Shown here: positions 9,961-19,703 of the stretch, one piece after another
How the letters are laid out: every line of letters starts with the position of its first letter
How positions within the stretch are numbered: the first letter of the stretch is position 1
NCBI RefSeq assembly: GCF_027594425.1
Contig: NZ_CP115159.1
Location: 3,123,001-3,187,000, forward strand
Length of the DNA: 64,000 nucleotides
From: Zunongwangia sp. HGR-M22
GTDB lineage: Bacteria > Bacteroidota > Bacteroidia > Flavobacteriales > Flavobacteriaceae
Direction of reading: 5' to 3'
Program-made: the position numbers and the translations under genes
The notes under the pieces: model-generated
Database searches by the model: none
The model's input: only the letters and a program-made list of their open reading frames with translations
What the model was told of the DNA's origin: nothing

Positions 9961-12900
9961 TCAATGTTGCTTTTTATATACTGAAGGCAACATTTTGTAT
10001 TTTTTCTTGAAATTTTTTGTAAAGTACTTTGGATTATTGAAACCTGTCTGAAAAGCTATTTCTGAAATAGTAAGTTGGCTATGTTTCAATAGTTCCTTTC
10101 CCTTTTCTAATCTGATATCGGTTATAAGCTCTAAAGGAGATTTCTCAAAAAGGCTCATCGATTTATTGTATAAAAACGATCGGCTTACTCCAATATCGGA
10201 AGCTAATTGCTTCACGGTAAAATCTGGATCTTGATATTTCTTTTTCACAAGCTGAAGCACTTTACGCATCAATTTTTCATCTTCACTCTCAACTTGTACC
10301 CGGTTCACAACATCCGGTAATTCTATTTTTTTACGATAGGCCTCTTGAAATGATTTTCGCTGCTGTATAAGGTTTTCTATTCTCGATTTTAAAACTTCTA
10401 CTTTAAAAGGCTTCGTCACATAATCATTGGCTCCTGCCTTTAAACCTACCAATTTATAATCTTCATTTTGATTTCCCGATAATAATATAAAAGGGATATG
10501 CTTAGTACGAGAATCATTTCTAATTTTTAAACATAGATCTGTACCTTTCATTCCAGGCATTTCCCAGTCGCAAACGATTAGATCTGGTATTATGGACAGT
10601 GTTTTCTTCCATCCTGTTTCAGCATCTGTAGCTATAAAAATATTGTATTGTTCTTTTAACTCTTGCCCTAAATAATTTAAAAATTCTCGGGAATCATCTA
10701 TGATCAATACGGTAGGGAGATTATCATCCTGTCCTATTATTTTATTGGTGTTTTTCTGAAAACTGTTAGACATTTCTTTTTCAGGTATCTCCTGCAATGG
10801 CAATTTGATAGTAAAGCTTGTTCCTTTACCTGGTTCACTAACACATGAAATTTTCCCAATATATAACTTCACATATTCCTTTACCAAGGCTAAACCAATG
10901 CCACTACCTGTTTTATTAATATCAGTCTTTAGATTTGCTTTATAAAACCGATCAAAAATATGTTCTTGATCTCTTTCAGCAATTCCTACTCCAGTATCTT
11001 CAACTTCAATAATTACCCATTTTTTATTCTCTTTCGAACTATTTGAGAGTGATCCCTGAACATCTAAATAAACACTGATTTTCCCTCCTTTCGGTGTAAA
11101 TTTAACTGCATTTGATAATAAATTATAAATGATCTTATCCAGTTTATCCAGATCGAATACGGTATAAAATGTTTTTTGTTTACTATGAAAATTGAGCTTG
11201 ATACCACGATTTTCTGCATACTCCCTAAAATCGGTAACGATATCGTCTATAAATTCAACAATATTCGCTTTTGAAGAATTAAGAAGTGTATCATTCTTGA
11301 CGTTACCTAAATCCAGAATTTGATTTATCAAGTTTAGTAAACGCTGAGCATTATCGTTGATCGTATCAATTTGTTCCTTTACATGAGTACCTAAATGTTG
11401 CTGTTCTTTCAGTTTTGAAATTGGAGATAAAATCATTGAAAGCGGCGTTTTAAACTCATGACTAATATTCGTAAAAAATCTAATTTTCATTAGATCCATT
11501 TTGTGTAAATGGTCTGCTTCTTGCTTTTCCTGTCTTATTTCGAAACTACGTTGTTGCTTTTTAATAATTCTTCTTCGAGCAAAGTACAATAAGCTTAAAA
11601 TGAATACTACATAGAGTATATAAGCGTAAATGGTTTTATAAAAAGGAGGCAAAATCGTTATCCTCAACTGCTTCCCTTCCCTATTCCAAACCTGATCATT
11701 ATTAGAAGCCTGGACTACAAAAGTATACTCACCGGGATCGATATTGGTATAGGATGCTGTTCTTTGCGAACTTCTTAAGTTTTGCCATCCATTATCTACA
11801 CCAATTAATTTGTAGCGATAACTATTTTTGGAAGGCTGAAAGAAATCTAAAGCAGCAAATTCAATCGAAAAGAAATTCTGATTATGCTTCAGCGTAATTG
11901 CTTCAGTTTCATGTAAAGGTTTTTCTAAAATGGTTCTTTTTTTTACAATTTCACCTGCTTTAATTTCCTGGTTAAATAAGTTGAATTTAGTAAAAATGAT
12001 CTCCGGTTGTTCCTGATTATATTTAAATTCTTGCGGTTTGAAGACATTATAACCATGCAAACCACCAACTAAAATTTCACCCTCACTATTTTTAAAAATA
12101 GAATTCTCATTAAAGAGATTGCCCTGTAAACCATCAAGATCATTATATATTTTGAAATTGGAATCGATTTTACTCTTTAAAGAATCTCGATTACCTTTCT
12201 TCAATTGTGCAATACCGAAAGAAGAAGTTATCCATAGATCTTTTTCGTTATCTTCAACAATACCAATAATTTTCTCGCCGGGTAAACCGTCCTTTTTTCC
12301 GTAGTGATAAAAAACTTTTTCTTGGTGATTATACAAATTTAATCCCTGCTGTGATCCTACCCAGATATGATTATCATCGTCTTTATAAATGGCTAAAATG
12401 TTATTATCACTTAAACTCGACATATCATCTGGTCGATGCGTTAAATGATTGACAGTTCCCTTTTCTTTATTTATGACATCTACGCCGTTAGAAGTTCCTA
12501 TCCAAATTTGACCATACTGGTCTTCTGCAATAGAAGATATATAATTTGCATGGATTGGAAACTTGCCTCCTCCATCATATGAATGTATAAAACGATTTCG
12601 CTCTTCATCATAAATATCAACACCACCGGTTAAAGTACCTATCCATATTTTACCGGTAGAATCTTCAAAAAGCTCCCAAATGTTATCCCCTGCAATAGTC
12701 GTACTATCTTTAGGATTACTACGGAAATGTTTAAAACCATTCTTAGTCATTAAATTTAAACCTCCCAAATAAGTTCCTATCCACAACCGGTCTTTACTAT
12801 CATATAACATACTAACCACTACATCACTGGAAATACTGGTTGGATCGTCTGGATTGTTTTGATATTGTATATATTTCCCTGTTTTTTTATTCAATTCAAT

Positions 12901-14097
12901 TAAACCACCGCCATTAGTACCGATGAATAGATTACCTGCTTTGTCTTCAGCAAAAACATTTACATCATTAAAAGGTAAACTTTCGGGATCAGACAGTATT
13001 TTCTTTTGTAAAGGAAAACGTATGATATTAGGATGATAATAATCAATTCCGTTTTTAAAGGTACCCACCCACATTATTCCTTTATCATCGCAATAGAGTG
13101 AAGTAATACTGTTCTGGGATAAAGAGTTTCCAATTTCTGGATTATTTTTAATATATTTTACAGACAGTTCTTTGGGATTAATCACATTAATTCCACCTAA
13201 ATCTGATCCTATCCAAATATTACCTTCGGCATCTTTTTCAATATCACTAACCAGATTGGTACTTAGCTGAATCTGTCCTGAATCTTTTGTAAAATTGAAC
13301 AATTTTGCCTCTCTATATTTAAAATAAAAAACACCATAATCCTCAAAAAGATGAATCCAAAGATCTCCTTTGTCATCGCTTATCATTCTAAAATCATGGT
13401 AAGTATTATTGAATTTCTTTTGAAGTTGATCGAATTCCGCTATAAGGGAAAGCTTCTCTGAGTTAAGCCGATGAATCAAACCATTTTTAAAGATTATAAA
13501 TAAACTACCAGCCTCTTGTGCTACCACAGAAGAGATTTCTAAATCTTTCTTTTTTAAAAGGGCATTATATTCATCTGATACAAAAACCTTTTTGCTGTTG
13601 CGATCATACCTAGTTATCTCATTTTCCTCATGAATAAACAAAAAAATATCGCCCTCTATTTCCACAATATCTCTTATAGGCTTACCAGAAACCCCTAATT
13701 TATTCAGAATCTCGGTTTGATCTGCAGTAAAACTTTCAGAAACAGGATCAAATATATTGATACCTTCCGGCGTTTTGCACCATATAAGACCTAAAGGCCC
13801 ACTAAAAACTCTCCTGAAATGTCTTGATTGAATGGCTGATGCATTCGAAGTTTTAGGACTGTAAAGATCAAATTCGTAACCATCGTAACGATTTAATCCA
13901 GAAGTTGTCGCAATCCATAGAAAACCCTTGTTCTCCTTATAAAAATCATTAACTACTCCAGGTGAAAGACCGTCGATGACGCCTTTATGAGAAAATCTAT
14001 ATCTTGAATCTAATGCATCTAGAACATTACCTGACTGGGACAAGCAGGTAGGAGAAAAACAAAACAGAAGAAAAAATAAGAAGAAAACACCTCTCAT
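9961..14097 (-). CDS. Hybrid two-component system sensor/regulator (HTCS) of PUL-1
   Basis: One-protein sensor kinase and transcription activator that senses an oligosaccharide in the periplasm and switches on the adjacent susCD genes. In 1378 residues: signal peptide (1-20), two-propeller Reg_prop sensor (about 30-690; repeated IWIGT/LWIGT motifs), Y_Y_Y domain (about 735-815), one membrane helix (about 821-841), HisKA with His880 in SHEFKTP, HATPase (GSGIGLAL near 1065), receiver with Asp1177 in VCDWEMPG and Lys1229, and an AraC-type HTH (about 1285-1375). All catalytic residues are present, so it looks functional. Neighbouring susC1 is its expected target. Confidence 0.95.
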   Translation of the reverse strand: MRGVFFLFFLLFCFSPTCLSQSGNVLDALDSRYRFSHKGVIDGLSPGVVNDFYKENKGFLWIATTSGLNRYDGYEFDLYSPKTSNASAIQSRHFRRVFSGPLGLIWCKTPEGINIFDPVSESFTADQTEILNKLGVSGKPIRDIVEIEGDIFLFIHEENEITRYDRNSKKVFVSDEYNALLKKKDLEISSVVAQEAGSLFIIFKNGLIHRLNSEKLSLIAEFDQLQKKFNNTYHDFRMISDDKGDLWIHLFEDYGVFYFKYREAKLFNFTKDSGQIQLSTNLVSDIEKDAEGNIWIGSDLGGINVINPKELSVKYIKNNPEIGNSLSQNSITSLYCDDKGIMWVGTFKNGIDYYHPNIIRFPLQKKILSDPESLPFNDVNVFAEDKAGNLFIGTNGGGLIELNKKTGKYIQYQNNPDDPTSISSDVVVSMLYDSKDRLWIGTYLGGLNLMTKNGFKHFRSNPKDSTTIAGDNIWELFEDSTGKIWIGTLTGGVDIYDEERNRFIHSYDGGGKFPIHANYISSIAEDQYGQIWIGTSNGVDVINKEKGTVNHLTHRPDDMSSLSDNNILAIYKDDDNHIWVGSQQGLNLYNHQEKVFYHYGKKDGLPGEKIIGIVEDNEKDLWITSSFGIAQLKKGNRDSLKSKIDSNFKIYNDLDGLQGNLFNENSIFKNSEGEILVGGLHGYNVFKPQEFKYNQEQPEIIFTKFNLFNQEIKAGEIVKKRTILEKPLHETEAITLKHNQNFFSIEFAALDFFQPSKNSYRYKLIGVDNGWQNLRSSQRTASYTNIDPGEYTFVVQASNNDQVWNREGKQLRITILPPFYKTIYAYILYVVFILSLLYFARRRIIKKQQRSFEIRQEKQEADHLHKMDLMKIRFFTNISHEFKTPLSMILSPISKLKEQQHLGTHVKEQIDTINDNAQRLLNLINQILDLGNVKNDTLLNSSKANIVEFIDDIVTDFREYAENRGIKLNFHSKQKTFYTVFDLDKLDKIIYNLLSNAVKFTPKGGKISVYLDVQGSLSNSSKENKKWVIIEVEDTGVGIAERDQEHIFDRFYKANLKTDINKTGSGIGLALVKEYVKLYIGKISCVSEPGKGTSFTIKLPLQEIPEKEMSNSFQKNTNKIIGQDDNLPTVLIIDDSREFLNYLGQELKEQYNIFIATDAETGWKKTLSIIPDLIVCDWEMPGMKGTDLCLKIRNDSRTKHIPFILLSGNQNEDYKLVGLKAGANDYVTKPFKVEVLKSRIENLIQQRKSFQEAYRKKIELPDVVNRVQVESEDEKLMRKVLQLVKKKYQDPDFTVKQLASDIGVSRSFLYNKSMSLFEKSPLELITDIRLEKGKELLKHSQLTISEIAFQTGFNNPKYFTKNFKKKYKMLPSVYKKQH

Positions 14098-14604
14098 TAT
14101 TGATTTTAATTTTATTATGAAATTAGAAAATTAAAAGATTGAACGTTATGAATTTATAAGATAAAAGCTTGAATAAAAGTTAAATGCTAAGGCAAAAAAT
14201 GATATCAATAAAATTATAATGTTTAGATTTAAAGATACTATGTACAAATGAAATTCAAACGATTTCTTTTCTCTTAAAATCTAATAGTTTAAATGACTAC
14301 AAGTTTAATTTATTTTTATATTGTAGCCAAATATGGATTGTAAATTAAAAATTTCTATTGCAAAAAGGCTATGAATAACAGTCAATATGGATCGCCATAC
14401 AGATCATATAAATTAAAGATAAGCATTTAGCTCTTTTATCGAATTTTAATGTTGATGTTTTTAGAAGCTTCCAATTATAAAATTGTGCCGTTTTGAATAT
14501 AAAATAATATAAGTAAATGATCTTTTATAAGTAGTCATTTTTAATTGAATATCATATTTTAGAAGGCACTTTATGTAATTTCCTAAAGAAAAAATTCAAA
14601 TCAA
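14098..14604. promoter_or_regulatory. Divergent intergenic region between HTCS and acetylesterase genes
   Basis: A 507-base very AT-rich spacer between two divergent genes, with no credible ORF in either direction. It must hold the promoters for both. The 9-mer AATATGGAT occurs at 14330-14338 and 14384-14392, 54 bases apart. No clear TAnnTTTG box was recognised. Beyond these repeats I see nothing definable. Confidence 0.4.
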
Positions 14605-15981
14605 ATGAGAAATCTCAGTATTTACATTATACTATTTTTAATTAGCATTAATGCTATCGCAAATGTTAGCCTACCCAGTATATTTTCAGACAACATGGTA
14701 TTACAAAGAAACAGCGATATTATAATTTGGGGATGGGCTGATCCTGGTGAAGAAATTAAGCTTGTTGCTTCTTGGAATCCTAACGATACCCTTACCACAA
14801 CCACGAACAGGCATGCGCAATGGAAACTGATCCTAAAAACAACCGATACTAAACAACCAGTTTCTTTAGACATTTTTGGCTACAATCATGTACAAATTAA
14901 AAATGTATTATTAGGAGAAGTTTGGCTGGCTTCCGGACAATCGAATATGGAATGGAGCGCTTCTGCCGGAATAGTTGGTGATAGCTTAGCTATTAAAAAT
15001 GCAACCAATAAAAACATTCGCTTTTTTAGAGTTCCCAAACGTACTGCAGAAACTGCACAAATCGATATCGATGCTACTTGGCAAGTTAACAGCCCGGAAA
15101 ACATGCAGTATTTTAGTGCTATCGCCTATTTTTTTGCTGAAAAATTAACAAACGAATTAGACGTTCCGGTTGGAATTATCGGGTCGTATTGGGGCGGAAC
15201 ACCTGCAGAAGTTTGGATCCCGTCTGAAGCTTTTAAAAAAGATTCGACTTTGGCGCAAGGAACTAAATATTTACCGCAAGAAAAATGGTGGCCTACTGAG
15301 CCTGCTTATAGCTTTAATGCTATGATTGCACCTCTCATTCCTTTTAAAATATCCGGTGTTTTGTGGTATCAGGGCGAAAGTAATACAGAGAATACTGGTT
15401 ATTATAAAAATGCATTTACGACTTTAATTCAGTCTTGGCGAAAGCAATGGAACGATAATTTCCCTTTTTATTATGCACAAATTGCACCTTATAATTATGG
15501 AGAAGATCATGATACCGGCGTGCAAATTCGAAATATACAGCGTGAAGTTTTAAAACTAGCCAATACAGCAATGATACCAACGGGAGATTTAGGAAATTTA
15601 GAAGATATCCATCCGAGAGATAAAAAACCGGTAGGTGAACGTTTTGCGAATATCGCTTTACAACAAAAATATCATCAATTTTCAGGAGAAGTATATGGGC
15701 CTTTAGTAGAAAATGCAAATCTGAAAAAGAATAAAATCATCCTTAATTTTTCGCATTCCGAAGGATTGAATTTTAAAAATTCAGACCGTCAATTTGAAGT
15801 TGCCGGAGAAAATAAAGAGTTTGAAACGGTAAAAGCAAGCATTAAAAACAATACGGTTATTCTGAGATCTTCTATTAAGAATCCGCTTTATGTTCGTTAT
15901 GCCTGGAAAAATGCGATTGTTCCTAATCTTTATAATAAAGCTAATTTACCAGCTTCTAGTTTTGAGATTAAAATAGACTGA
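14605..15981 (+). CDS. SGNH-family sialate O-acetylesterase-like carbohydrate esterase
   Basis: Secreted esterase that removes O-acetyl groups from glycans. The 458-residue protein has a signal peptide ending near NAIAN. SGNH signatures are visible: block I GQSNMEW with nucleophile Ser113, block III WYQGESN, and the C-terminal DIH with Asp334/His336. An N-terminal beta domain precedes the catalytic fold, as usual for the family, and a beta domain follows it. It stands alone on the plus strand between PUL-1 and the mannan operon and converges on the GH3 gene. Despite the family name, no sialic acid genes are nearby, so deacetylation of acetylated mannan or xyloglucan is a more likely role (inference). 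Confidence 0.85.
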   Translation: MRNLSIYIILFLISINAIANVSLPSIFSDNMVLQRNSDIIIWGWADPGEEIKLVASWNPNDTLTTTTNRHAQWKLILKTTDTKQPVSLDIFGYNHVQIKNVLLGEVWLASGQSNMEWSASAGIVGDSLAIKNATNKNIRFFRVPKRTAETAQIDIDATWQVNSPENMQYFSAIAYFFAEKLTNELDVPVGIIGSYWGGTPAEVWIPSEAFKKDSTLAQGTKYLPQEKWWPTEPAYSFNAMIAPLIPFKISGVLWYQGESNTENTGYYKNAFTTLIQSWRKQWNDNFPFYYAQIAPYNYGEDHDTGVQIRNIQREVLKLANTAMIPTGDLGNLEDIHPRDKKPVGERFANIALQQKYHQFSGEVYGPLVENANLKKNKIILNFSHSEGLNFKNSDRQFEVAGENKEFETVKASIKNNTVILRSSIKNPLYVRYAWKNAIVPNLYNKANLPASSFEIKID

Positions 15982-16034
15982 TTTCTTCAAAAAAATTAGT
16001 CGTCAAACTATATAATATTAACTTATTTACAATG

Positions 16035-16064
16035 AAAAACCCTCGTTTGCAAACGAGGGTTTTT
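16035..16064. terminator. Bidirectional terminator, perfect 30-base palindrome
   Basis: AAAAACCCTCGTTTG followed directly by its exact reverse complement. The A- and T-runs at the ends make it a Rho-independent terminator in both directions, and it sits between the convergent acetylesterase and GH3 genes. Confidence 0.9.
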
Positions 16065-16085
16065 AGTTTATGCTAAAAGCAAATA

Positions 16086-18383
16086 CTACTCTTTAATAGT
16101 AAATTCTTTTTTTAAATCAGCTTCAGAGCTTCCACCAACAAAAACTGAAAATTCTCCGGGTTCTACTTTATAATTTCCTTCAGCATCATAAAAACCAAGT
16201 TCTTTTTCGGTTAACGTAAACTGAATGGTTTTTGATTCCCCTTTTTCTAAAGTTACTAATTCAAATCCTTTTAATTCTTTTATGGGCCTAATTATACTAG
16301 CGTATTTATCGTGGATATAGAGTTGCACCACTTCTTTACCATCATAATTACCGGTATTGGTAACGGTGACGCTTACTTTTATTTCATCTGAAGATTTAAT
16401 GGATTCTTTATTCAATTTTAAATCTGCATATTCAAAAGTGGTGTAACTCAATCCAAATCCGAAAGGATATAATGGCGAATTTTCTTCATCGATATATTTT
16501 GACCAAAATACTTGCTCTTGTCCTGGTGCAGGATCTACCGGCCTTCCGGTATTTCTTTTGTTATAATAAATAGGAATTTGCCCGACGCTTCTCGGGAAAG
16601 TCATTGGAAGCTTTCCACTTGGGTTATAATCGCCATATAAAACCTGAGCAATCGCATTTCCGCTTTCAGTTCCCAATTGCCATGCTTCTACAATAGCAGG
16701 AATATGCGCTGCAGCCCAATCGATCACCAACGGTCGACCGTTATTTAAAACAAGTACGATGTTTTTATTCACTTCGTACACTTTTTCTAGCAATTCTTGT
16801 TGTACGCCTGATAAACCTAATTCGGTTCTACTTCTTCCCTCTCCGGTTTGGAAACCATGCTCACCAAGTACCATTACAACTACGTCAGCGTTTTTAGCCG
16901 TTTCTATAGCTTCATCAAAATCACTTTTATTAGACGTATTTACATGTAATTCTTTGGTAAATTGTGGATCGTTAGTAATTAAATCAGCTCCTTTTGCGTA
17001 GGTAATATTATTTCCCTTATACGCTCTCATCCCTTCTAAAAAACTAACTGCCGTATGATCGTCTGATCCTAAACGCCAGCTTCCTAGCGGACTATTATCA
17101 TCTTCTGCTAACGGTCCGATTACGGCTATATTCTGATTTTTCTTTTGAAGTGGTAAAAGCTTGTTTTCATTCTTCAATAATACAATCGATTTTTTTGCCA
17201 TATCTAATACCGCTTCACGATTTTCTTTACTACCTATAATAGTTCTTTCCCGTTCTTCATCGCAATATCGATATGGATCTTCAAACAATCCTAATTCAAA
17301 TTTCACACGTAGAATTCTTCTCACAGCATCGTCTAAAACTTCTTCATCGATAGTTCCATTAGCTACCAATTCTTCTAAAGCTTCGTTATACACATAGCCT
17401 TCCATATCCATATCGGTTCCGGCTGTCATGGCTCGTAAAGCGGCTTCTTTTTTATCTTTAGCATAACCCCAGGTAATCATCTCTTCAATAGAAGCCCAAT
17501 CGGATACCACAAATCCGTTGAAATCCCATTCATCCTTTAACACATCATGCAATAAATATTTATTTGCAGTAACCGGGAGGCCGTTCCATTCATTAAAACC
17601 ATTCATTAAAGTGCGTGTTCCTGCTTCTACAGCTGCTTTAAAAGGTGGTAATACCACGTTATGTAAAGTGACTGCGCTAAAATCGGCTTTATTATATTCT
17701 CTTCCCGCTTCTGCAAACCCATATCCTGCAAAATGTTTTGCACAGGCCGCGATAGTTAATGGATCGGCGAGATTTTCTCCCTGAAATCCAGTTACGCGAG
17801 CAGCAGCAATTTTGCTTCCTAAAAACGGATCTTCTCCTCCGCCTTCCATTACTCTACCCCAGCGCGGATCTCTAGAAATATCGACCATCGGAGCAAACGT
17901 CCAGTTGATTCCGGAAGCTGCTGCTTCTGAAGCGGCAACTTGAGCTGATTTTTTAATGGCTTCCAAATCCCAGCTGGCGGCTTCAGCCAACGGAATTGGA
18001 CTTAGGGTTTTATACCCGTGAATAACATCGAAACCAATAATTAACGGAATACCCAACCTACTTTCTTCAACTGCAATCTTTTGTACCGCTCTCACTTCTT
18101 TAACTCCGCGAACACTTAACATGGAACCTACCCTTCCATTTTTTAGGTCTTCATATTTTTTGGCTTCGTTAGTACCGTTAGGCGCCGGGCCTGTTACATC
18201 CCAAAATCCGTTATATTGCACGGTTTGACCAACTTTTTCTTCCAGCGTCATTAAGCTGAGTAGCGAATCGACTTTTGTTGTTATTTCTTCTTCGGAAAGT
18301 TTCATTGATGATGGAGTTTGTGCATGTGCAGTAAAACTTATAGCTGCGATAAAAATAGGAGTTGTTATCGATTTTAATTTCAT
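16086..18383 (-). CDS. bglX: GH3 family beta-glucosidase (BglX-like), last gene of mannan operon
   Basis: Exo-beta-glycosidase releasing terminal glucose (possibly mannose) from oligosaccharides in the periplasm. 765 residues, the usual BglX length. Signal peptide ends AHAQ. N-terminal GH3 barrel contains KHFAGYG and the nucleophile Asp295 in GFVVSDW; the middle C-terminal alpha/beta domain runs about 400-620; a fibronectin type III-like domain (about 670-755) ends the protein. It begins 3 bases after the GH5 mannanase and is followed by a strong terminator, so it closes the operon. In a glucomannan context it would remove glucosyl residues left by mannanases (inference). Confidence 0.92.
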   Translation of the reverse strand: MKLKSITTPIFIAAISFTAHAQTPSSMKLSEEEITTKVDSLLSLMTLEEKVGQTVQYNGFWDVTGPAPNGTNEAKKYEDLKNGRVGSMLSVRGVKEVRAVQKIAVEESRLGIPLIIGFDVIHGYKTLSPIPLAEAASWDLEAIKKSAQVAASEAAASGINWTFAPMVDISRDPRWGRVMEGGGEDPFLGSKIAAARVTGFQGENLADPLTIAACAKHFAGYGFAEAGREYNKADFSAVTLHNVVLPPFKAAVEAGTRTLMNGFNEWNGLPVTANKYLLHDVLKDEWDFNGFVVSDWASIEEMITWGYAKDKKEAALRAMTAGTDMDMEGYVYNEALEELVANGTIDEEVLDDAVRRILRVKFELGLFEDPYRYCDEERERTIIGSKENREAVLDMAKKSIVLLKNENKLLPLQKKNQNIAVIGPLAEDDNSPLGSWRLGSDDHTAVSFLEGMRAYKGNNITYAKGADLITNDPQFTKELHVNTSNKSDFDEAIETAKNADVVVMVLGEHGFQTGEGRSRTELGLSGVQQELLEKVYEVNKNIVLVLNNGRPLVIDWAAAHIPAIVEAWQLGTESGNAIAQVLYGDYNPSGKLPMTFPRSVGQIPIYYNKRNTGRPVDPAPGQEQVFWSKYIDEENSPLYPFGFGLSYTTFEYADLKLNKESIKSSDEIKVSVTVTNTGNYDGKEVVQLYIHDKYASIIRPIKELKGFELVTLEKGESKTIQFTLTEKELGFYDAEGNYKVEPGEFSVFVGGSSEADLKKEFTIKE

Positions 18384-18386
18384 GGC

Positions 18387-19670
18387 TTACTTTTTAGAAA
18401 AGATTGTGTTATACTCTTTTAGCATTTTTAAAGTAGAAGTATCTTCAGCAAAAACGGAATTTAAACCTTGAGGTTCTTGTGGAGGATCGGCTGTAAAATC
18501 ATCTCCTTTTTCCCATTTAGCTTGCCCAGAAATTGTTTTGGCAATTCCGGCAAATCCCCAAAAATTGAGTCCGCTTAACTCATTTTTATTTTTAAAACTT
18601 GCTTTTAATTCTTCTAATATCGATTTATAAAACCGATCACGATAGTTTACCGAAGAACCTCTCTCTAAACTTTCGCCATCACGAGGAAATCCAAATTCAG
18701 AAAGTACCAAAGGTTTTTGAAGTTGTTTTGCTACTTTTTTATGCTCTTCAATATAATCATGTGCATTTTTTATAGACGTTTGTAAGGTAGCTTCTTCATT
18801 ATCTTTATTGTACCAACCCCAATTTTTTGGCCACATGTGAGCTGTTAAATAATCGATTTTATCGGTAGCATGTAAGTTTTTATAGGTTTCTAAATCTTGC
18901 AGATAACTCGCTTTTCCTTCAGCGCCCGTAGAAATTAAAGTATTCGGATCTAATGAATCCATATAATTTACAGTTTCTGATAACCAGGATGCAAAAGGCT
19001 CGCGGTCTTCTTCAGAAAAAATTCTTGGTTCGTTAGCTACTTGCCAAGACATAATGGTATTATCGTCGGTATACACCAATCCGTTAACCGAATTGGTTCT
19101 CGTCATTATAAATTTAATGTGTTTTTTAAAAGCTTCTTGACAAGGTTTGCACGTGTGAAATTGCTGTGTATACGCAAAATATTCCGGCCAGGTATATTCT
19201 TCTAAAAATGGATTAGGAACATCTCCGTAACCATTCCAGCGTAAATATGTAGACATTCCACCAGACCAAATCCAGTTATTATTTAAATATAAAACCGCAT
19301 ACATATTACGCTTACGCATTTCGTTCAATAAAAAATCAAGCCCTTCTAACAAATCCTGATTATACTTTCCTTGCTCGTACTGTAAAGCCGGTTTTACCTG
19401 AGAATCTTCTATTCCTCCTTCACCACCAACTAAAATTCGCAAATTATCAACCCCTAAACTATCCAGCATATCCAGCTCTTTAATTAACCGATCCCGATCA
19501 CCAATATTAGGTGCCGCAATTAAAGGCCCGTACCAGTAATTAGCGCCTACAAAGTAGTATGGTTTATTGCCTTGATAAAATTGGCCGTTTTTAACGCTTA
19601 TCGGTTTTACGCTTTGGCACGAATAGCAAACAATACAAAGTATACATATTGAAAAGAGTCGTTTTATCAT
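18387..19670 (-). CDS. GH5 (subfamily 7-like) endo-beta-1,4-mannanase lipoprotein
   Basis: Endo-acting mannanase. The 427-residue protein is a lipoprotein (Cys18 after VCYS). The N-terminal VGANYWYG motif and the fold order match fungal/bacterial GH5_7 mannanases. Acid/base is Glu214 in VANEP, nucleophile Glu325 in LSEFG; both present. It starts 33 bases after the epimerase gene and ends 3 bases before GH3. With the GH26 enzyme at the head of the operon, two mannanases of different families occur in the same transcript, a common arrangement in beta-mannan loci. Subfamily assignment is by eye only. Confidence 0.88.
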   Translation of the reverse strand: MIKRLFSICILCIVCYSCQSVKPISVKNGQFYQGNKPYYFVGANYWYGPLIAAPNIGDRDRLIKELDMLDSLGVDNLRILVGGEGGIEDSQVKPALQYEQGKYNQDLLEGLDFLLNEMRKRNMYAVLYLNNNWIWSGGMSTYLRWNGYGDVPNPFLEEYTWPEYFAYTQQFHTCKPCQEAFKKHIKFIMTRTNSVNGLVYTDDNTIMSWQVANEPRIFSEEDREPFASWLSETVNYMDSLDPNTLISTGAEGKASYLQDLETYKNLHATDKIDYLTAHMWPKNWGWYNKDNEEATLQTSIKNAHDYIEEHKKVAKQLQKPLVLSEFGFPRDGESLERGSSVNYRDRFYKSILEELKASFKNKNELSGLNFWGFAGIAKTISGQAKWEKGDDFTADPPQEPQGLNSVFAEDTSTLKMLKEYNTIFSKK

Positions 19671-19703
19671 GATAATTTTAGTTAGGGTATTTTTTTACAG
19701 ATT

